NCBI RefSeq assembly: GCF_027571405.1
Contig: NZ_CP092968.1
Coordinates: 2,046,001 to 2,110,000 of the forward strand
Direction: 5' to 3'
DNA: 64,000 nt
Origin: Methylocystis parvus OBBP
GTDB lineage: Bacteria; Pseudomonadota; Alphaproteobacteria; Rhizobiales; Beijerinckiaceae
A program made the position numbers and the translations under genes. Shown here piece by piece: positions 57,356 through 64,000 of this stretch. The stretch's first letter is position 1. The number at the start of each line of letters is the position of its first letter. Under the pieces are notes generated by a model, which was given only the letters and a program-made list of their open reading frames with translations, was not told the DNA's origin and did no database searches.

Positions 57356-57979
57356 TTACTTCTTGCCCTTGGCCGGAGCGGCCGCGGCGGCCGGGGCCGC
57401 TTCTTCGCCGCCGCCGGCCGGCGGGTTGAGGCTCGCCACGGTGAAGTTCTTGTCCGGATTGGTGGGCTTGCAGCCCTCCGGCAGCGGGATCTGCGAGATG
57501 TGCAGCGAGTCGTTGAAGTCCATGCCGGCGAGGTCGGCGGTGACCGCCTCCGGAATGTTGTCGGCCGGCACTTTCATCTCGACCGTGTGATACACGATGT
57601 TGAGCGCGCCGCCCTTCTTGATGCCCGGAGCCTGATCCTGATTGATGAAGTGCACAGGCACGTTCACCTTGAGGAAGGAGCCCGGCTTCAGGCGCAGGAA
57701 GTCCACATGGATCGGGAAGTCGCGCACGACGTCGAGCTGGTAGTCGCGCGGAATAGCGCGCTCCTTCTTGCCGTCAATGTCGAGCTCGAAGATCGTCGTG
57801 AGGAAGTGGCCCGCGAAGATCAGCTGGGTCGTGACCTTCTTGTCGAGCGAGATCGGCGTCGGCGCTTCGCCGCCGCCATACAGCACTGCTGGAATGCGAC
57901 CCTCACGGCGAACGCTGCGGGCGGCCCCCTTGCCGGTCCCGCTGCGCACCGTGGCCGCGAGAGATTTCATCTCGGCCAT
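57356..57979 (-). CDS. rplY: 50S ribosomal protein L25/Ctc
   Basis: A 207-residue long-form L25 with the 5S rRNA-binding domain ([20 protein letters not shown]) and the TL5/Ctc C-terminal domain, plus an Ala-rich tail. The ATG at 57979 follows AAGGACACC. The frame upstream to 58150 is not conserved. Confidence 0.96.
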   Translation of the reverse strand: MAEMKSLAATVRSGTGKGAARSVRREGRIPAVLYGGGEAPTPISLDKKVTTQLIFAGHFLTTIFELDIDGKKERAIPRDYQLDVVRDFPIHVDFLRLKPGSFLKVNVPVHFINQDQAPGIKKGGALNIVYHTVEMKVPADNIPEAVTADLAGMDFNDSLHISQIPLPEGCKPTNPDKNFTVASLNPPAGGGEEAAPAAAAAPAKGKK

Positions 57980-58277
57980 TGTCGGTGTCCTTCTAGAAAA
58001 AGAAAAAGCGCCGCTCGCCTCCAGGGGTGTCGGAAACGCAGGCGCTGGGCGGGAGCTTATAGGGGAGAGCGGCCGGAGAGGCAAGACGCGGCCGGCAGTC
58101 CATCGGCCGCCGGCGGACGAAGACGATCGCGACCCGGCGCCGCATTTCACAGCCCGCGCCCCGCTCTTTATAGTCGCGCCGGCCGCGAGGCTTGCGCTCG
58201 GCCGCCTCTTGCGTCAGGCAGACGGGCCGGGACGCGAATCGCGCCCGTTCAGGTTAAGCTAAGGAGAACAGCCCGTT

Positions 58278-59495
58278 ATGACGACAGAGAATAGCCGCCG
58301 CAGGGTCGTCATTACGGGCATGGGCGCGATTTCCGCAGCGGGCGTCGGGGCGGCGCCGCTCTGGGCGGCCGCGCGCGACGGCGTCTCCTGCATCCGGCCG
58401 CTGCAACTCGCGCGGCCCTATCCCGGCCGCATCAAGATCGCCGCCCAAATCCCGAATTTCGATCCGGCGGCTTATATCAAGGCGGAAATCCTCCCTTATT
58501 GCGACGAGTTCACGCAATATTCGATCGTCGCCGCGGACGAGGCGGTGAGGCAGGCGGGCTTTTCGGGCAAGGAGATCGGCGGGCCGCGCACCGCCGTCAT
58601 CATCGGCACCGGCATTGGCGGCGCCCATACGATCGACGACAATTGCCATCGCGAATATGCGGAGGGCGGCCGCCCGGACACGCTCTCCGTTCCCCGCCTC
58701 ATCCCCAGCGCCGCGCCGACGACGCTCGGCATGCGCTACGGCGCGAAGGGACCGACCTTCGCGCTCGCCTCGGCCTGCTCCTCGGCGACGCAGGCGATCG
58801 GCGAAGCCTTCGAAATGCTGCGCGCCGGTCGCGCGGACCGCGCCCTCGCCGGCGGGGCGGAGGCTTGCGTCATCAACGCCTCCATGCGCGGCTGGGAAGG
58901 GCTGCGCGTGCTCACGCCCGATCTCTGCCGGCCCTTCTCGGCGAAGCGCAACGGCATGACGATCGGCGAGGGCGGCGCCGTCTTCATCCTCGAGACCCTC
59001 GAAGCCGCGCTGACGCGCGGGGCGACGCCGCTCTGCGAGCTTGCGGGCTACGGAACGACGAGCGACGCTTTCGACCCGCTGCGCGCCGATGTGGACGGCC
59101 CCGCCCGCTGCATGCGCATGGCGCTGGAAAGCGCCGGTCTCGAGCCAGGCGACGTCGATTATCTTAACGCCCATGGCACGGCGACCTACGCCAACGACAT
59201 CACCGAATCGGAAGCGATGCGCGCCGTCTTCGGCGACAGGCCGCCGCCGGTTTCCTCGACCAAGCCGATCCACGGCCACGCGCTCGGCGCCTCGGGCGGG
59301 CTGGAGCTCGCCGTCACGATCAGCGCGCTGCGCGCGGGAATCGCCCCGCCGACGATCAATTTCCTCGAGCCGGACCCGAAATGCCAGGTCGATCCGATCC
59401 CCAACGAAGCGCGCAAGATGCCGATCCGCGTGGCGCTGTCGAATTCCTTCGCTTTCGGCGGGATCAACGGCACGCTGGCGGTGAAGGCGCTCTGA
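58278..59495 (+). CDS. beta-ketoacyl-ACP synthase, FabF/NodE-like
   Basis: A 405-residue ketosynthase with the Cys-His-His triad: C167 in ASACSSATQAIGEA, H299 in NAHGTATYAND, and H334 in IHGHALGASGG. It elongates acyl-ACP by decarboxylative condensation. It is a stand-alone copy, not in a fab operon, so a secondary or specialised role (as with NodE-like paralogues) is possible. Confidence 0.9.
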   Translation: MTTENSRRRVVITGMGAISAAGVGAAPLWAAARDGVSCIRPLQLARPYPGRIKIAAQIPNFDPAAYIKAEILPYCDEFTQYSIVAADEAVRQAGFSGKEIGGPRTAVIIGTGIGGAHTIDDNCHREYAEGGRPDTLSVPRLIPSAAPTTLGMRYGAKGPTFALASACSSATQAIGEAFEMLRAGRADRALAGGAEACVINASMRGWEGLRVLTPDLCRPFSAKRNGMTIGEGGAVFILETLEAALTRGATPLCELAGYGTTSDAFDPLRADVDGPARCMRMALESAGLEPGDVDYLNAHGTATYANDITESEAMRAVFGDRPPPVSSTKPIHGHALGASGGLELAVTISALRAGIAPPTINFLEPDPKCQVDPIPNEARKMPIRVALSNSFAFGGINGTLAVKAL

Positions 59496-59497
59496 CG

Positions 59498-59995
59498 TCA
59501 CTTCCCCTCGATCGGCGCCTCCGCCAGGCGCCTGGCGAGATAGACCTCCGCGCGCCGCCACGCTTCGTCGTCGTCGCCGCGAAAGGTCAGCCAGTGATTG
59601 TCCACGAGGCGGTCCTTCTCGACGTCGACAAGCTGCGCCGTCGCCCATTGCACGAGGGTGCTCATCTTGTGCACGCCGCCGTAAAGAACCAGACGCGCCC
59701 CGGCCTTCTTCGCCGCGTCGAACAAGTCGCGCGGCGTGATTTTACCGACGGCGCAAGCCTCCGCACCGCAATCGAGCGCGACGACGCGGAATTTGTCGTC
59801 GCGGCCGAGATCGCGCCGGAGCGCCGACATGAAGTCGCGCAGGCGGCGCGCATGGTCGGCGGTCTGGTCCCGCGGTTCGCCGGATGTGTCGACATAGTCG
59901 AAATCGACGATGGCGATGGACAGGGGCTCTGGCGCCGCGTGGGCGGATGTCGCGAGAAAAGAGCCGGCGATGACGATATATAGGAAAAGCTTCAT
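59498..59995 (-). CDS. DUF2380 secreted protein
   Basis: A 165-residue protein with a signal peptide (1-20, ending TSAHAA) and a DUF2380-like domain: LSIAIVDFDYVDTSGEPRDQ and KAGARLVLYGGVHKMSTLVQ. In other bacteria this domain occurs with methanol- or alcohol-dehydrogenase-associated genes, which would fit a methylotroph; that link is from memory. The start at 59995 gives a proper leader. Confidence 0.75.
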   Translation of the reverse strand: MKLFLYIVIAGSFLATSAHAAPEPLSIAIVDFDYVDTSGEPRDQTADHARRLRDFMSALRRDLGRDDKFRVVALDCGAEACAVGKITPRDLFDAAKKAGARLVLYGGVHKMSTLVQWATAQLVDVEKDRLVDNHWLTFRGDDDEAWRRAEVYLARRLAEAPIEGK

Positions 59996-60164
59996 TGGTT
60001 TCCTCCGATTAAGGCCCCCTCCCCGTCTTTCCCCGCTTCGCGCGAGCCGTCCCCTCTCCCGCGAAGCAGGGCTCGGGAAGGACTTTCCAGGAAATGATGG
60101 CCCCTTTGCTCTCCAAAAACTTGCCATTTCGCGCCACGGCGCGAGACTCGGCGAAAGGAGAAAG

Positions 60165-60359
60165 AGGGCGGCCGCCGAGGCGCCGCTCGCCGACCCGCGC
60201 CGCTGCGTGACGCGGATCGCGCTGAAGCTCGGCTATTCGACCCCCGCGATTTTCTCGCGCGTTTTTTCGGAGATGACCGGCCTCAGCCCCCGCGCCCGTC
60301 GCCGGGAGGCCGCCGGCATGTGCGCCGCCGCGCTTGTCTCCCCTCCCGCAAAGGCCTAG
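60165..60359 (+). pseudogene. C-terminal remnant of an AraC-type regulator
   Basis: The frame reads PLADPRRCVTRIALKLGYST then PAIFSRVFSEMTGLSPRARR, which is the second helix-turn-helix of AraC/XylS regulators. There is no room for the rest of such a gene (about 250 residues upstream), because a divergent gene and low-complexity DNA precede it. This is a relic of a lost regulator. Confidence 0.65.
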
Positions 60360-60379
60360 GAAGGCCGCGACTTCCCATC

Positions 60380-60583
60380 ATGGTTGACGAGTCGATGACG
60401 GAAGAGGGCAAGGAGCCGGGCGCTGCCCCAAAAGGGGCGGATTCGGGCGAAAAAGCTGGCAAGTCCGGGCCTAAGAAAAACGCCGCCGCGCTTTCCGCGG
60501 CGCTCCGGGCGAATTTGGCGCGCCGCAAGGCCCGTGAGCGGGCGCTGCGGACACATGCGCGAAAGAGCGACGGCGAGGGATAA
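60380..60583 (+). CDS. small basic protein upstream of murA
   Basis: A 67-residue protein ending [20 protein letters not shown], a pattern seen in short proteins preceding murA in related bacteria (from memory). Its stop overlaps the murA start (TAATG). The start could also be the ATG at 60395. Function unknown. Confidence 0.7.
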   Translation: MVDESMTEEGKEPGAAPKGADSGEKAGKSGPKKNAAALSAALRANLARRKARERALRTHARKSDGEG

Positions 60584-61878
60584 TGGACAGGATCAAAATC
60601 ACCGGCGGTTCGACCCTCAATGGCGTCATCCCGATTTCGGGGGCCAAGAACGCAGCTCTGCCGCTGATGATCGCCTCGCTCCTGACCAAGGAGACGCTGA
60701 CGCTCGAAAACATGCCGCTGCTCGCCGACGTCACGCAGCTCGAACGCATCCTCGGCAATCACGGCGTCGACTTCACCATTTCCGGCAAGCGCAAGGGCGA
60801 CACGGAGAACGCCGGCCGCACCGTGCATTTCACCGCGAAGGAAATCGTCGATACGACGGCGCCCTATGAACTCGTCTCGCGCATGCGCGCCAGCTTCTGG
60901 GTCTTCGCGCCGCTCCTCGCCCGCATGGGCGAATGCCGCGTCTCGCTGCCGGGCGGCTGCGCCATCGGCACGCGTCCCGTCGATCTCCTGCTGATGGCGC
61001 TGGAGAAGCTCGGCGCCAGGATCGAGATCGAGAACGGCTATGTCGTCGGCACGGCCAGGGACGGCCTCATCGGCGGCGAGATCGACTTCGACAAGGTGAC
61101 TGTCGGCGGCACCCATACGGCGCTGATGGCGGCGACGCTGGCGCGCGGAACCTCCGTCATCCGCAATGCGGCGCGCGAGCCCGAGATCGTCGATCTCGCC
61201 GATTGCCTGACAAAAATGGGCGCGAAGATTTCCGGCGCCGGCTCGTCGACCATCGAGGTCGAGGGCGTGACGTCGCTCTCCGGCGCGCGCCATTCCGTGA
61301 TGCCGGACCGCATCGAGGCCGGCACCTACGCCATGGCGGTGGCGATGACGGGCGGCGACGTGCTGCTCGCCGGCGCCCGCGCCGACAGCCTGCAGGCGGC
61401 GCTCGACGTGCTGAAGCAGTCCGGCGCGACCGTGACCGAGACAAATGAAGGCCTGCGCGTCTACCGCAACGGCGCCGGCATCGCGCCGGTCGACGTCGAG
61501 ACCGCGCCTTTTCCCGCCTTCCCCACCGATCTTCAGGCGCAGTTCATGGCGCTGATGACGCGCGCCGGAGGAACCTCGCGCATTCGCGAGACGATCTTCG
61601 AGAACCGCTTCATGCATGTGCAGGAGCTTGCGCGGCTCGGCGCCCATATCAAGCTCGAGGGCGACACGGCGATCGTGACCGGCTCCGACCATCTCGAAGG
61701 CGCGCCGGTGATGGCGACCGACCTTCGCGCCTCGGTGTCGCTCGTCATCGCGGCGCTCGCCGCGCGCGGCGAGACGACGATCAACCGCGTCTACCACCTC
61801 GATCGCGGCTTCGAGCGTCTGGAGAAGAAGCTTTCCGGCTGCGGCGCGCAGATCGAGCGGATCAGCGGACACGGGTGA
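60583..61878 (+). CDS. murA: UDP-N-acetylglucosamine 1-carboxyvinyltransferase
   Basis: A 431-residue MurA, first step of peptidoglycan synthesis and target of fosfomycin. K22/N23 in SGAKNAALP and the catalytic cysteine C126 in [13 protein letters not shown] are present, so the enzyme should be fosfomycin-sensitive at the active site. Coupled to the small upstream gene. Confidence 0.98.
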   Translation: MDRIKITGGSTLNGVIPISGAKNAALPLMIASLLTKETLTLENMPLLADVTQLERILGNHGVDFTISGKRKGDTENAGRTVHFTAKEIVDTTAPYELVSRMRASFWVFAPLLARMGECRVSLPGGCAIGTRPVDLLLMALEKLGARIEIENGYVVGTARDGLIGGEIDFDKVTVGGTHTALMAATLARGTSVIRNAAREPEIVDLADCLTKMGAKISGAGSSTIEVEGVTSLSGARHSVMPDRIEAGTYAMAVAMTGGDVLLAGARADSLQAALDVLKQSGATVTETNEGLRVYRNGAGIAPVDVETAPFPAFPTDLQAQFMALMTRAGGTSRIRETIFENRFMHVQELARLGAHIKLEGDTAIVTGSDHLEGAPVMATDLRASVSLVIAALAARGETTINRVYHLDRGFERLEKKLSGCGAQIERISGHG

Positions 61879-62194
61879 GGCGTCTCCGCCGTGAGCTCGT
61901 TCCAAATCAGTGATAACGCCCTTGTGCTTCGAGACGCCCTGCGGGCTCCTCAGCATGAGGGCTTCTTCGTTGCCGGGTGAACAATAAGGCTCCATCCTTC
62001 GAGACGCGAGTGGGCTCTCGCATCGGCATGAAGCCCTAATGATGAAGCCCTAATATTGTCGCAGGAGAAGAAGCCCCTCATGCTGAGGAGCCTTCTCAAG
62101 TCGGGCTTGCCGACTTGAGCATTTATTAAAGGACGATCTCGGGCAAGCCCGAGATCGCAGCAGGCGTCTCGAAGCGCGAGGGGCGTAGCCCTTT
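61879..62194. repeat. cluster of dispersed palindromic repeats after murA
   Basis: No gene. Three copies of the CGTCTCGAAG-family repeat: 61924-61962 (GCTTCGAGACGCCCTGCGGG then CTCCTCAGCATGAGG), 61993-62036 (degenerate) and 62073-62184. The third is enlarged by two further hairpins, CTCAAGTCGGGCTTGCCGAC-TTGAG and GATCTCGGGCAAGCCCGAGA-TC. ATGAAGCCCTAAT is directly duplicated at about 62028-62054. Confidence 0.8.
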
Positions 62195-63412
62195 TCACCC
62201 CCGCGCCGCCAACGGCACGACATTGTGCAATTGCTGATCCGCCGAGTCGAAGAAGCGGCGCAGATTGCGGGCGGCCTGACGGATGCGCTGCTCGTTCTCC
62301 ACCAAAGCGAGGCGCACGAAGCCTTCGCCATGCTCGCCGAAGCCCTCGCCCGGCGCGACGGCGACATCCGCCTTCTCGATCAGAAGCTTCGCAAATTCCA
62401 GCGTCGACATGGTGCGGAAGCGCTCGGGCGCGGGCGCCCAGGCGAACATGGAGGCGGACGGCGCCGGGATGTTCCAGCCGGCCTGCGCGAAGCTTTCGAC
62501 CATCACGTCGCGGCGCTTCCTGTAGACGGCGCGCATCTCCCTCACGCAATCGTCCGGGCCGTTGAGCGCGGCGGTCGCGGCCACCTGGATCGGCGTGAAG
62601 GCGCCGTAGTCGAGATAGGATTTGACGCGGCCGAGCGCGGCGCAGAGGCGCTCATTGCCCACCGCGAAGCCCATGCGCCAGCCGGCCATGGAGAAGGTCT
62701 TCGACATGGAGGTGAACTCGACTGTCACGTCGATCGCGCCGGGCACCTGCAGCACGGAGGGCGGCGGATCCTCGTCGAAATAGACTTCGGCGTAAGCGAG
62801 GTCGGAGAGGATGAAGATGTCGTGCTTCTTCGCGAAGGCGACGAGGTCCTTATAGAAATCGAGCGACGCGACCTCGGCCGTCGGATTGGACGGATAGCAG
62901 ACGACGACGGCGATCGGCTTCGGGATCGAATGGATCATGGCGCGCTCGAGGGCGCGGAAATAATCAGGCGTCGGGGCGGAGGGCACGGAGCGCACGACGC
63001 CGCCGGCCATCAGAAAGCCGAAGGCGTGGATGGGGTAGGAGGGATTGGGCGCCAGCACCACGTCGCCCGGCGCGGTGATCGCCTGCGCCATATTGGCGAA
63101 GCCTTCCTTGGAGCCGAGCGTCGCGACGATCTGCGTCTCGGGATCGAGCGTCACGCCGAAGCGGCGCGCGTAATAGCCCGCCTGCGCGCGGCGCAGCCCG
63201 GCGATGCCCTTGCTGGCGGAATAGCGGTCGGTGCGCGGGCGCCCCGCGGTCTCGACGAGCTTCTCGACCACATGTTTGGGGGCGGGCAGATCGGGATTGC
63301 CCATGCCCATGTCGATAATGTCGGCGCCCCCTGCGCGGGCTTTGGCCTTCAGGCGGTTCACCTGCTCGAAGACGTAAGGGGGCAGGCGCTTGATGCGATA
63401 GAAATCCGACAT
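62195..63412 (-). CDS. class I/II aminotransferase (LL-DAP aminotransferase-like)
   Basis: A 405-residue PLP enzyme. The PLP lysine is K238 in SMSKTFSMAGWRMGF; PSNPTAEVA and NPSYPIHAFGF are conserved. The sequence resembles the LL-diaminopimelate/AlaC-type branch; the substrate is not settled by sequence alone. In many alphaproteobacteria a homologue precedes hom, but the upstream gene is not in this window. Confidence 0.88.
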   Translation of the reverse strand: MSDFYRIKRLPPYVFEQVNRLKAKARAGGADIIDMGMGNPDLPAPKHVVEKLVETAGRPRTDRYSASKGIAGLRRAQAGYYARRFGVTLDPETQIVATLGSKEGFANMAQAITAPGDVVLAPNPSYPIHAFGFLMAGGVVRSVPSAPTPDYFRALERAMIHSIPKPIAVVVCYPSNPTAEVASLDFYKDLVAFAKKHDIFILSDLAYAEVYFDEDPPPSVLQVPGAIDVTVEFTSMSKTFSMAGWRMGFAVGNERLCAALGRVKSYLDYGAFTPIQVAATAALNGPDDCVREMRAVYRKRRDVMVESFAQAGWNIPAPSASMFAWAPAPERFRTMSTLEFAKLLIEKADVAVAPGEGFGEHGEGFVRLALVENEQRIRQAARNLRRFFDSADQQLHNVVPLAARG

Positions 63413-63564
63413 TGCTCGACCGGGTGCGATTCAGGAAGGCGGGGATTCTAGCCGCTCGGGTCGGCTTCGCCAAATGGGCGGGAAATGATTTCTTACTGGC
63501 GAAGGGCGAGGCCGCCTCCGGCAAGAACCGGCGATCGGCGCCTCCGCCGGCATTCGCCTCCGGA

Positions 63565-63879
63565 TCAGTCGGGAATTTTCACCCGCGCCGCCCGCCGCTT
63601 GTTCTCCGCCGCCGCTCTGTCCAGCGCCGCGCCGGCGGCTTGCAGATCGGAAGCGTTTTTCTTCGCCTGGACCGGCTCGGGAGCAGGCGCGAGAGGGACA
63701 TAATCGAGCTGCCGGGGGCGTGTCTCCCGCACGAAATCCGCGGGCGCGGGAACAGGCTTGCGCAGCCCCAGCGCATCGAACAGCCCGCCGATCGCCTGCC
63801 CGCCCGTCGAGGGCCCCTCCTGCGCCATGGCGGGGGCGGCGAAGGCGGCGGCGATCAGAGCGAGGCGGAGCGATTTCAT
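63565..63879 (-). CDS. small secreted protein
   Basis: A 104-residue protein with a signal peptide (1-19, ending APAMAQ), a Pro/Ala-rich middle and a charged helical end (ALDRAAAENKRRAARVKIPD). I do not recognise a family. The start at 63879 gives the leader; the frame upstream is unlikely. Confidence 0.6.
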   Translation of the reverse strand: MKSLRLALIAAAFAAPAMAQEGPSTGGQAIGGLFDALGLRKPVPAPADFVRETRPRQLDYVPLAPAPEPVQAKKNASDLQAAGAALDRAAAENKRRAARVKIPD

Positions 63880-64000
63880 GCGCCTATCGAAGCCGCAAAA
63901 TTTGGCGGGAGCAAGAAAAGGCGCGCCGGCGAGAAGTTCGGACGCGGGGCGCAAGCTGATCCCCTTTGCGTAAGGGGATTAACTCCCCCGCATTTCCGGC

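Noticed and set aside
60283..61995. 570-codon minus-strand open frame opposite murA
   Set aside because: Shadow of MurA with Arg/Gly/His-rich composition.
61924..62184. Possible CRISPR or insertion-sequence end
   Set aside because: Repeats are palindromic, unequal in length and not regularly spaced; no transposase frame nearby.

Overview
The window is about 64 kb of GC-rich alphaproteobacterial chromosome, most likely from the Hyphomicrobiales/Rhizobiales. Evidence for this is the ChvI/ChvG-HprK-EIIA(Man)-HPr cluster, a NdvA-type glucan exporter, a circularly permuted two-piece tmRNA with tag ANDNYAPVAVAA, the sspB-DUF4169-RHH block and a 339-residue RpoA. A methylotroph-type relative (Methylocystis/Methylosinus-like) would fit, but that is a guess from overall feel and not from a marker gene.

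Layout. (1) 0.2-1.0 kb: a Tat-exported beta-carbonic anhydrase. (2) 1.1-11.1 kb: an accessory defence island ending close to a tRNA-Thr(CGT). It holds a DprA-like plus phosphoribosyltransferase pair that looks like a ShosTA toxin-antitoxin system; a three-gene overlapping cassette of MmeI-like DNA methyltransferase, SF2 helicase and T5orf172-type GIY-YIG nuclease; a small 45-residue protein; and an XRE regulator/ImmA-IrrE metallopeptidase pair behind a perfect palindromic operator. (3) 11.6-15.8 kb: LapA-domain protein, IHF-beta, SppA, CutA, a DegP-type protease and a DUF4260 membrane protein. (4) 15.8-36.4 kb: the str-S10-spc-alpha ribosomal superoperon, all on the minus strand (rpsL to rplQ), containing adk and secY. 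It is interrupted by an Hsp70-like gene and a terminator between adk and rpsM, a palindromic repeat pair between rpsE and rplR, and a perfect 22-bp hairpin between rpsQ and rplN. (5) 36.8-46.2 kb: YdcH, a HugZ-like protein, ChvI/ChvG two-component system, HprK, EIIA-Man, HPr, a GGDEF-EAL protein and a NdvA-like ABC exporter. (6) 46.35-47.57 kb: an AT-richer orphan gene with a C-terminal RxxxxH motif, probably acquired. (7) 47.7-58 kb: rpsR-rpsF, a secreted Cys-rich protein, panB, a CYTH-like protein, split chromate transporter, hemH, RHH/DUF4169/sspB next to ssrA, ComEA-like protein, pth and rplY. (8) 58.3-63.9 kb: ketoacyl synthase, DUF2380 protein, an AraC remnant, murA, a repeat cluster, an aminotransferase and a small secreted protein.

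How the parts work together. The core is translation and cell-envelope housekeeping. ChvI/ChvG with HprK-EIIA-HPr couples envelope or acid sensing to a regulatory phosphotransferase chain without sugar permease. ssrA and sspB sit side by side, so the ribosome-rescue tag and its ClpXP adaptor are physically linked. The part most likely to be under-described is the 3.3-11.1 kb cassette: a methyltransferase without a visible fused nuclease, a helicase and a stand-alone GIY-YIG protein, next to a toxin-antitoxin-like pair.
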